A program made the translations under genes and the position numbers. Below are positions 30,732 through 41,899 of a stretch of 64,000 bases of DNA, piece by piece. A model generated the notes under the pieces. That model saw only the letters and a program-made list of their open reading frames with translations. It did not search any database and had not been told where the DNA came from. The DNA is from Zygnema cylindricum (lineage: Eukaryota > Streptophyta > Zygnematophyceae > Zygnematales > Zygnemataceae). Position 1 is the first letter of the stretch. Each line of letters starts with the position of its first letter. Location of the stretch: positions 1-64,000 of the forward strand of contig JBBHKE010001905.1 of the NCBI GenBank assembly GCA_037447655.1. Direction: 5' to 3'.

Positions 30732-31447
30732 TAAGTGTTACATTGAACTTAGACGCAAAGTGAAACGAAACCTATTGAAACTGAAAGTGCTATAAGTCTC
30801 GTACGGAAATATTTTAACGCACGAAACGAAATAAACTTTTATATTAAAATGAACCGGCGTAAAAATATCATTTGAAATTAAATGAAAAAAATGAGCGTCG
30901 TCACGCGCGACGAAATCGAGCCACGCTATTTACGAATCAACATACTTACATTGACAAGATTGTAGCAGGATCGGCCGTACAAAGGTATTGCCGCTTTGTC
31001 GTACACATAAGATACTTCTGCGGACGAAAAAATCGCGTCACGCTTCGCGAACCAACATTTCCTCGCAATCGACCATCGTGCGACTCGAACAAATGAATAC
31101 CGGTCGGTGCTCGCACCAAACCGAACCGACACAAAAGTACAGTACCGAACGAAACAAAACATAACTGACAAGAACCGAACAAAAATTTGACTGCACGATT
31201 TTGGCCGACGCCGATTCGCCCAATATCCTAACATTTCGCTGTCAATGTAAGTATGTTGATTCGTAAATAGCGTGGCTCGATTTCGTCGCGCGTGACGACG
31301 CTCATTTTTTTCATTTAAGTTCAAATGATATTTTTACGCCGGTTCGTTTTATTATAAAAGTTTATTTCGTTTCATGCGTTATAATATTTCCGTACGAGAC
31401 GTAAAGTACTTTCAGTTTCAATAGGTTTCGTTTCACTTTGCGTCTAA

Positions 31448-32226
31448 GGGTATTTCCCCATGTATTTCTAACTTAGCGAACTTACTTTGTATTTTAGCGC
31501 GGATCCGTCGGACCCGGTTTTTAAGTGTCCCTATGTCTGTAAGGACGAAATCGCAACTTACGCTTGTGACGATTGTATACGTCGACAATACCTGTGACGG
31601 TTGCCAACGTCTACAATCTGTGGTCGCACGCTATTTTTTGGAATTGCTTTGTGACGTCGCTTGTCTTACGTGACATTGTAGACGTACCGCATTCCAGCCT
31701 GGCAGTTTCACGGTTGAAGAAGATGCGCTTTGCCCTTCGCGTCGCCTGTCCGCTCGAGGTGAAATGGCATCGGAATTTGAAGACCCCTGCAAATAAAAAA
31801 TCCGTACTGGACAAAAACGGACAAAATCAAACAAACTCTGTACTTCTTTTCGTCTTATTATAACGCAAACGGACAGAACATAGCGAACTATGTACTTTTC
31901 TTTGTCCTTGGAAATCGTAGGAATCTTTTCGAAATTGAAGGCACGTGCGAAAAAATGTTCCTATTTGTCAATCGAAAAATCCTAATTTTAAACCACATCG
32001 CGCATGTGTTTTAAACAAAGGTTTGAAGATGACGTTTTTTATCGTAGAATTGGGTCGAAAAGCACAAGACGACAAATATTCGTACATCCTAAGTTCAAGG
32101 ATGACGCAAAATGTACTCTACAAATTTGCGATTACTTCGTACGGTTGCAACTTAGGCAGTACGGCGCTAAGTTTTACGGCAAAACGACAGAAAAAAACCC
32201 TTACTTATGCACATGGGGACACACCC
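31448..32226. mobile_element. Harbinger-like transposon Y2 in the right palindrome arm
   Basis: Ends GGGTATTTCCCCATGT and ACATGGGGACACACCC, flanked by TAA (31445-31447) and TAC (32227-32229, one base off). The left palindrome arm shows the empty site at about 30749-30751. It is a reverse-orientation relative of Y1, sharing blocks such as gcgcggatccgtcggacccg and tcgacaat. Confidence 0.85.
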
Positions 32227-33205
32227 TACGTTCAATGTAACACTTAGACGATTCAATTTCAATTTTGCGGCTAAGTGCTCTCACCGTGGAGCTCACATAA
32301 CGACAAAAAGTTACTGTCTGCAACCATTTTATTTACATGTGGTCGCCGCCGTTTTGTTACCGTAAACGCTCGCCGGCCGTGTGAATTGCTAATTTTATTA
32401 TGACGGTCGACGTTCGCAAGCGCGGCAAAATTTTAAGCGGCTGAAACAATATTATGAAAGTGAAAGATGTCCAACCGATTGACCGTCAAACTTTTACTCA
32501 ACGGTACTTTATTTGTACCAATTTGTACTTCAAATGTACGTTTTTTGACAAAATGAAGTAAGTGATTGTGCGCAACCAAAACAGTCACTGTCATGATCAA
32601 TTCCCTAAATATAATGTTAAAAATCTACTTACCCTTTGACACCTTTATAACCATGCGAGAAAACCCCTAAAATACCCCGACATTCATTCTTTTTCAGGTA
32701 AGGGTTGTGTTCCATCATAAAATTTTGTAATCGTACGAACAGCATTACAGAATGTTACACTTTGAACGATGTTCTATCGCGCACAGTCTGTAATCCACGT
32801 GCTCAGAACTGAGTGGTACCACGTAAGATAATATCCTATATTGAAAATCGTCAAATGATTTTTACATGGACCAGCTTCAACTCGAAATCGTTATTTGCAT
32901 ACCATGTACGTGCGGACCGGCATCGTACCACACAAATTTTGTACTCTTTGCAAACGCTTGTCATATGCCAGCTCATTTTTTTTTAGGGTTTTTGCTTTTT
33001 CACGAGACGAATGAGCGCTTCCACAAATAGTGTGACTAATGGCCGGTAACAAAAATAGCGCGACGAAAGATCATTACGAGATTACTTTCGTGATTTCCGT
33101 TGAATTTTTGAATGCATATATCATGTGCAAAAATTTTAGATTTCCGTTGGTTTGCCGTCGTGACACGTACATTCATTTTCCAACGTGTCGGCCTCAATTT
33201 TTTTT

Positions 33206-33260
33206 GTAAATGGTGATGTACCTCTATCTCGAGGTACGATAGAGGTACATCACCATTTAC
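33206..33260. repeat. Perfect 23-bp inverted repeat (hairpin)
   Basis: GTAAATGGTGATGTACCTCT plus ATC, a 9-base loop, and then the exact complement. An RNA or single-stranded DNA of this stretch would form a strong stem. Confidence 0.9.
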
Positions 33261-33387
33261 AGAAACTTTCGAAGCGAATGCTTCGCGAAAAAGCATCCAA
33301 CGGTCATTGGTTCACACGGTATGGTATGAAAACGGTACTTTTTTTGTCTGCTGTGAACTGGCACGTGACGCTAGCCTACGTCAACTA

Positions 33388-33951
33388 CACCGTCAATCGC
33401 TATTAGAGTAAAGGAATAAATAGCGTAAAAAAATAATTAGTGTTATTAACACTAATCAATATTTTTTTTTTTGAAAAAAATATATATATTCTAATTAATC
33501 CCTAACTGTATTTTGGGTTGTCCTGAATAATAAATACCCGCCCCTTCGATGTCTACATTGATATGTGTACCTGTACAGAATCTGACAATTCGTACGCCGT
33601 CGCGCTGTTCACACGGTCGACGGATGAACATATGAGAACATGATTTTTGTCGGCGAGTTTGTGTCTCTTTCTTCCAGTGTACATTCACATGTGTGCACAA
33701 TAATGTTAAGTGTATTTTTATGCTTTTGTAACTCAAAAAGTACGATTTCGTACGGAGATAACATGTCCATACGCCACACTATTTCCATCACAGTGTACTT
33801 CCACTATTAACGCTAATTGAAAAAAAAAACTAATTAAAATAATGGAAAAAATAGAATTATGGATTTTATTTCAGGTTTTTATTTTTTGAAAAAAGGGCAC
33901 GGAATTGGCGTTATATGCTCTAATAGGCTATAGTAATAGCGATTGACGGTG
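33388..33951. mobile_element. MITE M6 (TA-flanked, CACCG family)
   Basis: 564 bp with ends CACCGTCAATCGCTATTAG and its complement, flanked by TA (33386-33387, 33952-33953). The second unit of the surrounding tandem repeat has the empty site at 34545-34560 (cgtcaacTAgcgtgtcg). The core differs from M1/M5 and M2/M7. Confidence 0.88.
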
Positions 33952-33953
33952 TA

Positions 33954-35085
33954 GCGTGTCGTTTTATACGAGCCACTTGCTCGTACGAAAAAGGAAACGC
34001 TTTGCGGACATGATATGTACGAATCCTTCCAAACCAAAATGTACTGCCACGCAAGCGTATGTACAGACGAAAATAACCGCGAAGGAACTTTGGACATGCC
34101 CGTTATTTTTTTTTTCCATCGGTTTTTTTTGACATTACGCGTTCTCTTATGTGATTGGTCCCCTGTTTGTTCATAAGTTTGCGACGGAATGAATTATTGT
34201 ACGGTACACGTCCGTGTGCTTCGTTTTCGAAATTCTTCAAAAACGAAAAAGTGCATTCCGAACATGATGTCCGATGGCGGACGGCAACTGCCGTTTGCTT
34301 TACGGAGCTGTCGAGTTTTGACGCATAGAATTGCATCTTTTGTCCGCCGCTAAGCTCCAAAACGGTGGAAGCCAACCGCCCCAACCGTCATTGCCACGTT
34401 TTTTGTCATTTTGTGAAATTTGGCGTACGGATCCCAAAATTTATGACATCGTTTTCCCATTTTTCCAAGTGTGAACAACGCAAATGTTGGAAACGGTACC
34501 TTTTTTTGTCCTCCGTGAACTGGCACGTGACGCTAGCCTACGTCAACTAGCGTGTCGTGATAGGAGCCACTTGTCCGTACGAAAAGTAAACGCTTTGCGG
34601 ACATGATATGTGCGAAGCCTTCCAAACCAAAATGTACTGCCACGCAAGCGTTTGTACAGAGCGAAAAAAACCGCGAAGGAACTTAGAACATGCCCTTTTT
34701 TCTTTTTTTCCATCGGTTTTTTTTTTTTTTTTAACATTACGTGTTCTCTTATCTGATTGGCCCTCTAGTTTTTCATAAGTTTGCGACGGAATGAAGTATT
34801 GTACGAATCACGTCCGTGCGCTTCGTTTTCGAAATTCTTAAAAAACGAAAAAGTGCATTCCGAACATGATGTCCGATGGCGGGCGGCAGATGCCGTTTGG
34901 TATACGCAGCTGTCGAGTTTTGACGCATAAAACTGCGTCTTTTGTCCGTCGCTACGCTCCAAAACGGTCAAACCAACTGCCCCAACCGTCACCGCCGCAT
35001 TTTTTGACATTATATGAAATTTGGCGTACGGATCCCAAAATTTATGACATCCGTTTTCCCATTTTTCAAGTGTGAACCACGCAAT
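33954..35085. repeat. Tandem repeat, about 600 bp, two units plus a partial one
   Basis: Unit one 33954-34552 and unit two 34553-35085 both start gcgtgtcgt...gagccactt; unit one ends ggcacgtgacgctagcctac, and the same ending occurs before M6 (33360-33387). It lies within X2. Confidence 0.75.
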
Positions 35086-35235
35086 TGTTATCTCCCAGAC
35101 CTTTGTAGAATATTGGCAAGATTCCCTGCAATGTTGTTCGCTTATAAAAACAAAATAATAGGTACGGCATAGTACGAATAATTCCGGAATTTCCGTAAAC
35201 AACCTTACTTTGCGTCTGATGGAACACCACCCTAA

Positions 35236-37297
35236 AACTTCAATTTAAGACGAGACAAAGGTAACGTAAATATATGTACATACATATACAGTACAAATTT
35301 ATAATTTCTTTTTGGGGCGGCGAGATTGTCGCGGTGACGTCTACTTGTGATAATCCCGACAACAAAACATAGTGCACTCTGTTTGTACTGTTTGGCGAGC
35401 GATAATATCGATGACGTGGCGGGCCGACGACCCGGCCTCGTATCCGTGACCCAAAACGAATCTAGTCAGCCTGGACGACAAAAGGATATTTTTGCTTATT
35501 TTTGCTTGCAACATTTTCGTTTGGGGTAAACTGCCAGATGCCGTCCGATCATGCTATTCAGTAATCGGACCGTCCGAAGTTACGATCCAAAAGCTACACC
35601 TTCCTTAGTACGGACTCTTTGTACAGAAGGAACAATCACATGCATAATGTGGCCAAAGTACTGTAGCAAACGATTGACAAAAAAAGCAACTGTATCAAAT
35701 AATATCTTCACCAGGCACTGAAGAATCGCCGCTCTACTGTAGATTCTTTCCCCTAATTATCGACTGCTTGACGTTTTCAAGCCATTCGTACGATATGAAA
35801 AGTCTCGATAGATCTCCAGCTTCCACCGTTATTTCCTTTCTTCCTTGTCCCCTTGCCATCCGACATTTGTACCTTTCACTGTTTGGCCAACGAAGCAGAA
35901 ATCTTTCCATTGCGCTGTCCAGATGCTGAGATTTAAGCCTCCCGTGATTTCCGGACAAGTCGTTTGTCCATCTTGTGTGTTTCGCAGCGAAGCTAAAGAC
36001 AGTACAGTAACATTACACTAACCGTACAGTACAGCACAGAACTGTGCGCCGACATTCTGTCCTCTGGCGCACCAGGTGATTCGCCAACCTTTTGAATGTT
36101 ACAGCTACGGCATGCGACATCATAAATGTCGTCTTGTCACGACTTTACTAGGGTTTAATAAAATAAAAGACTGCACTAACGACGAAATACAAACCTCACG
36201 TTCGGAAGAACATCTACAGTACAGTAAATCTCTTTCTATTTTGGCATTATCCACAGATATTCGACAAATCATATTTACCATTAGTTTTTCGGCACGTCAT
36301 TCATTCATATCATCGAATCCTTTCTGCGAAAGCTGCTGTCGCTATTCGCCAGTACATATCCTTCCTTCCTCCGCGCATATCTTTTACAATCTTCCCGTCA
36401 GACAGAGTACAACAAGTCGTACTACAAGTCTGACAAAAAACATGTTACAACTGCCCATCAGGTCAAAATCAGTCCATCAGGACTTTACGAGACTTTGAGT
36501 TCTTCCAAAACTGTCCGAAGTCCGTACGCGTGCATTTAAAGAGCATTTAAAACCAAACCCTGAAAAAACAAACCAACAGTTACAATAAACAACAAAAAAC
36601 GTGGCCGGTTAACGAACTTCCCACCCTCCAACCGAACCTCCGGTCACAAAATGTTCTTCCCAGGACAAGTTCCGACAAATTCGTACCATATTTAGCATAT
36701 AATTAGGTACAATATACAGATCCCTTCCCTAAAACCCTAACTTAACCCTAACAACCTTAAAACCGGTCATGCATATACGTCCAAAACTCCAACAACCCCC
36801 TTTGTGCCGATAGGGTCTTCCCAACCGGTAGCCATTCGTCATTTCCTATTAAAAAAAAAAAATATCGAGCAACAAACTGCCGTCCCTGTCCTTCCCTCTC
36901 CGCCCCCCCCCTTACCGCTCTCGTTCGTCCGTTCCCGTCTCCTTCATCCATCTGTCCTACCGTCCACAACTCGGAACAGTAACCGGCCGTCAAATTATAG
37001 CGACCGTCAGATTTTCCCGTCCGCTACTAGCTTTTTCGTCGACTGCCCGAAACCATTCCGTACGATTCGTACCTTTTCCAAAACCGAATCTACCTCGCAA
37101 TCAGTCTACCGCCGCGCGCTGACAAGCCACACCCTGCGTGACAACTGTCACGCTCACTCGAATCCTTCCAAAAATTTAAAGTCCACGCCAATTCTCGTTC
37201 GCCCGTCTCGAAAAGTTCGCCACTGCCGTCTCAGATAGTCGTTCTCGCCGGCCGGTAAAAAAAAGGAACCAACAGCCGGCCGTCAAAAACAGGTTGA
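35236..37297. other. No recognised gene
   Basis: Mixed sequence upstream of the polycystin-like gene. A minus-strand frame at 35734-35958 (no ATG; contains MERFLLRWPNSERYKC) reads like protein but I recognise no family. The last 300 bp are richer in GC and CCGTCC-type words and may hold the promoter of the next gene. Confidence 0.4.
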
Positions 37298-37463
37298 AAA
37301 AATGAGAGCGGGTCGTGTCTCTTCCCAAATGCGGCGAGCCGCGACTTTGAAAAACCCCACGCCTCCCCCGGACACTTCCTCCCTCTCCATGTTCCCTCCC
37401 TCCCAGTCCCAGTCCCAAGACTCTCCCTCCACCCCCTCCCCTCGCCCCTCGTTCTCCGGCCCC

Positions 37464-38702
37464 ATGGCGGCCGAGGGGCGGCGGTACTCCATCGAAGAGA
37501 AGCCCCCTCCGAGGCGGCCTTCCCGCCGGAGGATGACGACTACAGAGGAGGGAGACGCGGGAGCGAAGAAGGGGAGGGAGGGGAGGCAGGGGAGGGAGGG
37601 GAGGGAGGGGAAGGAGGCGAAGGGAAAACCGGCGGAGGTCGAGGGGGCGAGCGACAGGGCGTGGGAGGCAGCGAGGGCCTGGGTCCCCTGGGTGGGGCGT
37701 TAGAGTCGGGTCTGGACGAGGGCGTTATCATCCAGGAGCTGTACCACCGCGTGAAGAAGAGCAAGCTGCACACCGACAACTACCTGGGACTGGCGGCGTT
37801 CATCATGCTGACGTCACTCTACCTAGCCATACTGTACCTGCAGGCGGACTCATTCAGGACATACCAGGTGTCCACGGCGCACCTGGGGCTGCTGCCGGAG
37901 GTGGGCAAGGGGGCTCTCTCTCTCTCTCTCGCCCTGTCCCTGTATCTCTCTCCCACTCCCTGTCCCTGTATCTCTCTCTCCCTCCCCCTCTCCCTCTCAC
38001 AATCCCTCTCTGCCTCTCCCTCTCTCTCTCCCTCTCCCTCTCCCTCCCTGTCCCTGTATCTCTCTCTCCCACTCCCTGTCCCTGTATCTCTCTCTCCCAC
38101 TCCCTGTCCCTGTATCTCTCTCTCCCACTCCCTCTCTCCCTCCCTCTCTCCCTCCCCCTCTCCCTCTCCCTCTCCCTCTCCCTCTCCCTCTCCCTCTCCC
38201 TCTCCCTCTCCCTCTCCCACTCCCTCTCTCCCTCTCCCTCTCCCTCTCCCTCTTCCTGTCCCTCTCCCTTTTCCCTCGCCCACTTCCACTTCCTCTCCCT
38301 CTCGCGCGCTCTCCCCCTGCTTCCCGTTTTCTTTTGTGGCCATTTTTTCCCCCTCAATTTTTATAATTTTCAGAATTTTCATACAGGTGAAAATTTGCCT
38401 TCCCTGCTAAAACCACAAACAATACATGTGCGTGGCACAAAATTTATTGGCAAAAACCTGAATTACAGACAATGTACCCCATTTAAAAAACGGAATTCTT
38501 GGCAATTGCGGCGAATTAAGACATATTTTTAAAGCTCACGAAATTTATGACAAAACCCACATTTTTGTTTTTTATTGTGGTTTGATTTTCCTCCTTTTTA
38601 AGGGGTTTTTGTTCACACGTGCAGGGAGTGGACGGCACTGGTGGATTTGTCTTTAGCACTACGGCAGATGTGTACCAGTGGCTCAATAATAGCATTATTC
38701 AG
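37464..38702 (+). CDS. Polycystin-like (PKD2-type) channel, first exons only
   Basis: Exon 1 ends at 37900 (CCGGAG|gtgggc) and exon 2 is 38625-38702 (gcag|GGAGTGG to ATTCAG|gtacct), in the same phase. The product has basic and acidic low-complexity sequence, then a first transmembrane segment (YLGLAAFIMLTSLYLAILYL), then TYQVSTAHLGLLPE joined to GVDGTGGFVFSTTADVYQWL. In PKD2-family channels S1 is followed by the extracellular domain with a similar Phe-x-Ser/Thr...DxWxW/F pattern. The conserved frame has no ATG before the membrane segment; the likely start (37464, MAAEGRRYSIEEK) is in another frame, and the two meet in a GGGA-rich tract at 37571-37612. Later exons were not found, so the gene is partial. 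The family call is moderate. Confidence 0.5.
37915..38300 (+). repeat. CCCTCT/CT-rich microsatellite in intron 1
   Basis: Starts 15 bases after the exon 1 donor and runs as (ccctct)n, with an inner repeat cccactccctgtccctgtat at about 37947-38130. The long open frames on both strands are low-complexity artefacts. Confidence 0.9.
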
Positions 38703-38709
38703 GTACCTT

Positions 38710-38885
38710 CTCCCGCTCTCTCTCTCCCTCCCTCCCCCGCGCTTTTTCCGTCTCCTTCCTTTGTCCCGCACTCCCTCTTCCTCCCTCTTTATCTCTCTCT
38801 CTCTCTCTCTCTTCCTCTCCCGCTCTCCCTCCCGCTCTCCCTCCCTCCCTTTTCCCCTCTCCCTCTCTTCCTCTCTTCCCCTCTT
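38710..38885 (+). repeat. CT/CCCT-rich tract in intron 2
   Basis: Pyrimidine-rich sequence starting just after the exon 2 donor, much like the start of intron 1. Confidence 0.85.
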
Positions 38886-40237
38886 CCCCGCAAACTAAAC
38901 GTGTAGGTTCTCGCTGGTTTCCGTTTCTCCGCCAATTTATTTTTTATTCAATTTCCATTTCATTTTTTTTTTCACCTTTTTTTTTTCTTCTGTACCTTTT
39001 GTTCGAAAATTTTAAATGGCTGTTTTAACTCCGTTTTTTTATTTTAAGTTTCGTGTTTCTTTTTTTTTTTGGTAGTATTTTTTGTACATTGCAGTACGGA
39101 CAGACAGAATTATAATTATATTAACAAAGAATTCAAGTAAGAGAAAAATAAAGAGAATATGAGGATATAAAAGAATACTAAGTTTTTTTTTTAATATTTA
39201 CAGACATGTTTATCTTCTTAGTTACCTTTTTTGAGGTAGAATTGGTTGTTTTTTGGAAGAAGAAGGGAAAAAACGTAGATAAAAACGGTTGAAACTACTG
39301 CTTCGAGTTTAAACTAGGCGTGAAAACCCAATAGTAGGGACAGGGGGATTCGAACTTTTCATTTTTAACTCGAGATCTTGCAATCGTGCACTCGTGACGT
39401 CATCATAGGTGACGTGATGCTGTCGGTCCTGTCAGATTAACAAAACGAATCGCTATAATCTAATTTCAAACGTGCGAAAAAAAATTGGAAACTCTATTGA
39501 GTCCTTGAGCTTATGCGCTTTCCGTACAATAAGTACGTTCAGAGTATGGAGTAACTGCACTCTTACTGTAGTTATTTCGTACGCTTGCCGTATGACTCTA
39601 GAATATCTATTGTCGTACGCGGTATGGTAATGATACTAATCGTACAGTAGAGTACGGGTATTTACGGTAGAGTGCGCGCGTACTGGATGAAGACTTGAGG
39701 AGCAATTTTCATCCTAACCAAAAAATCGGAATTGTACCGAAAGCCTTGTCCGACTCGTCATTGTCATCGTACATGACACGAGAAAAATCCAACAGAGAGT
39801 CCAAACTTGATCTCGTTCAGCTGAAGGGTGACTTTTCATCGTAACCAATCGTACGGTAAAGCTTAATGCTGCGATGTCGTATCTCTCTCGTATTTGTTAT
39901 TGGTAACGCGTATTGGAAGTTTTATGCCGCCCGCCCCGATGGACAAATTTCGCTTCCGTACGACAACATTTTCTTCAATTAAAACAATATATAACCGTCG
40001 GTGATTTCGACGTGAACCCCTAATTGGTGTGCATGAGAAATTTTGAGGAAATCCGAGAATTTGTTAAAAGTAGGATTTAAGAGGTTGAAACGGTATGTCG
40101 AAAATATCATCCTAAATATCATTCTATATCATTCTTTGTTATCATGGTACGGTATATCTCATCCTTGTCTTTTCATTTTTAAATGATCGCCAACAATTCT
40201 AATAATGTTTTGGAAATTTGAAAATCAAAAAGTTATA
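38886..40237. other. Probable intron 2 sequence, no exon recognised
   Basis: AT-rich with T runs. I looked for further polycystin domain sequence and found none. A gggggattcgaac block near 39347 resembles a tRNA B box, but no tRNA fold could be made. Confidence 0.4.
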
Positions 40238-40775
40238 CAGCGCGCATCGTTATTAGTGTCAACGACACTAATTTGGGTTCTTAAAATTTTGATTTTTTTC
40301 CTCAAATAGGATACATGATTTTAATTTTTCCTTGATGTTAATTAAGGTACCGCACAAAATAGCGTAAAGGACGAATTACAATAATATCTAAATAGTGTGG
40401 TGTACGGTCGATGTCAGACCGTACATAAATGTACCTTTTCAAGTGAAAATTTTACAAAAAATGAGTTAAATCAGACGCGCACGCATAGGATAGTGCGCTA
40501 AAAACACGAGATTGTTCTGGCACGTAAATTAGTCTTACATGTACGGATATTTAAATTTCACGACGGCGTACGATTTCTAATATTTTGTACGGATACATAT
40601 ATTAATGTATATAATCGTACAACGAATATTCCATTTTTGCTGTTCCCAAATTAGCATAAACGCCGAAATTAGAATACACCTTTTTAAAAAAAAAAAAAAA
40701 ATCTTAATTAGCGTCAATGACGGTATATTTACTTTCACACTATTTAAACTTTGACACTAATAACAATGCGCGGTG
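40238..40775. mobile_element. MITE M7 (TA-flanked, CACCGC family)
   Basis: 538 bp with ends CAGCGCGCATCGTTATTAGTG and its complement (right end ...CATTGTTATTAG-type), flanked by TA (40236-40237, 40776-40777). It is the reverse-oriented sister of M2; the shared core includes cacactatttaga and tacggtttgacat-type blocks. Confidence 0.85.
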
Positions 40776-41626
40776 TAGTATATACTAAGAATCTTCCTAA
40801 CAAAAAGAACCCAAGTCAATTTGGAGTTAGTATGACTTAAACTTGAGGCCGTATGTCGCCTTTCATTTTGTATAATCTTAAATTTTTGTTCCTAAAAAAG
40901 GTCAAAACGTGATTTTAGTGGTTTAAACCACTTGGACTTTTTAAAGAGAAATGCTCTAGGATTCTAACAAAAGAAAAATTATATAAAAAAACAAATTGCA
41001 TCAATTTCCGTATGGTTTAGTTCTTTAGTCACAATTCGAAAATGTTGTTTAGAGAAAACACCATCAAATCGTCTAGAACTGTTTCATTACAACTGATGTC
41101 CTTCTAAATACACAGATTGGACACCAAAACTTCAAAATGTTACAATTTAATCTAACGACAAACATTTGCGTTGTGAAGTATAAATTGAGAGATATTGTTA
41201 ATTTTCTGGTGTGGCACTTAAATGGGTGTCATGCCATCACATGTACTCCGTATTGGAATATCCTGGTCGTGGTGGACAAGTCGTCTCAAAACCTTACACA
41301 TGGAACCCAAAGACGCCCAAAATCTGCAAAGTTCGTTGTGAGTCGCTATTAGCGTCAATACCACAATATTGGCGCCTCTAAATTACGATACTGAACTCAT
41401 AATAGAACAATACTAATTTTCTCTTAAGCTAACGTAGGTACGATTTAATTAGAGTCAACTACTCTGATTCAAGAGGCATAGAAATATAATTTTTATACCA
41501 AATCGGGAGGTACTTACATAGTGAACTGTAAGTAATTTGCAAATTGTACGTTGATTGCTCATTATTGTTCTACAAAGAAGAAAAACTGTAGTATCAGGTA
41601 ACGACATGAATAAAAGAAAGTGAGTG
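40776..41626. other. No feature recognised
   Basis: AT-rich sequence up to the second gap. A lone gagtcgctattagcgtcaat at about 41340 resembles an M-family terminus, but no partner end was found. Confidence 0.35.
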
Positions 41627-41636
41627 NNNNNNNNNN
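41627..41636. other. Assembly gap (10 N)
   Basis: Ten consecutive N. The sequence on the right enters a copia fragment within a few hundred bases. Confidence 1.
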
Positions 41637-41899
41637 TTCATAAACGAAGGTACTATCTCCGGTAGAGTAGTAAATACCGAGATTAGGTAGTCAGAAAGAG
41701 GTCTGACAAATGACGGAGGCTCATTCTGACTCCGAGTAAAGCCTCTCTATTGAATTATTGGAACACTCGGCGGAAAAAAAGCACCTAGGAAAACGACGAG
41801 AAAGAGGGAGAGAGATTGAGGCTACAACCCTACCTCCCTTCAGAACCTAAAGAGGAATGACAGAGTAATCGAGGGGATAGGTACTTCTGCCAAGATTAG

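Larger units (their letters stand above)
29603..32612. repeat. Large inverted repeat (palindrome) with 283-bp spacer
   Basis: The left arm 29603-30956 and right arm 31240-32612 are reverse complements once transposons X1 (left arm) and Y2 (right arm) are set aside. Each arm is then about 590 bp. The inner 80 bp match almost perfectly (ttacgaatcaacatacttac and its complement); the outer parts have more substitutions. The spacer 30957-31239 is unique here. The class is unknown; a foldback element or an inverted duplication are both possible. No transposase frame is seen. Confidence 0.8.
32702..35232. mobile_element. Larger Harbinger-like element X2
   Basis: Left end GGGTTGTGTTCCATCA and right end TGATGGAACACCACCC are inverted repeats close to those of X1, with TAA on each side (32699-32701, 35233-35235). 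X1 and X2 also share inner sequence (aatcgtacgaaca, gtggtaccac). The interior contains a 55-bp hairpin, a duplicated 600-bp unit and MITE M6. No transposase motif was recognised. Minus-strand frames at 34103-34384 and 34765-35202 repeat the same peptide because the DNA unit repeats. Confidence 0.75.

Noticed and set aside
35734-35958. Minus-strand frame of 74 codons (MERFLLRWPNSERYKC...)
   Set aside because: It has no ATG start, no recognised family and no clear splice partners. It could be an exon, but the support is too thin.
36076-36498. 140-aa plus-strand frame upstream of the polycystin-like gene
   Set aside because: Ser/Thr-rich composition without domain, no homologous repeat and no splice context; probably chance.
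36731-36758. aaccctaacttaaccctaac, resembling telomeric repeats
   Set aside because: Only two or three imperfect units, with unique sequence on both sides.
39340-39400. tRNA-like block (ggattcgaac)
   Set aside because: Only a B-box-like word is present; no acceptor stem or A box could be found, so neither a tRNA nor a SINE can be claimed.
41340-41365. Possible eighth M-family MITE end (gtcgctattagcgtcaat)
   Set aside because: No opposite end and no CACCG terminus or TA pair were found nearby.
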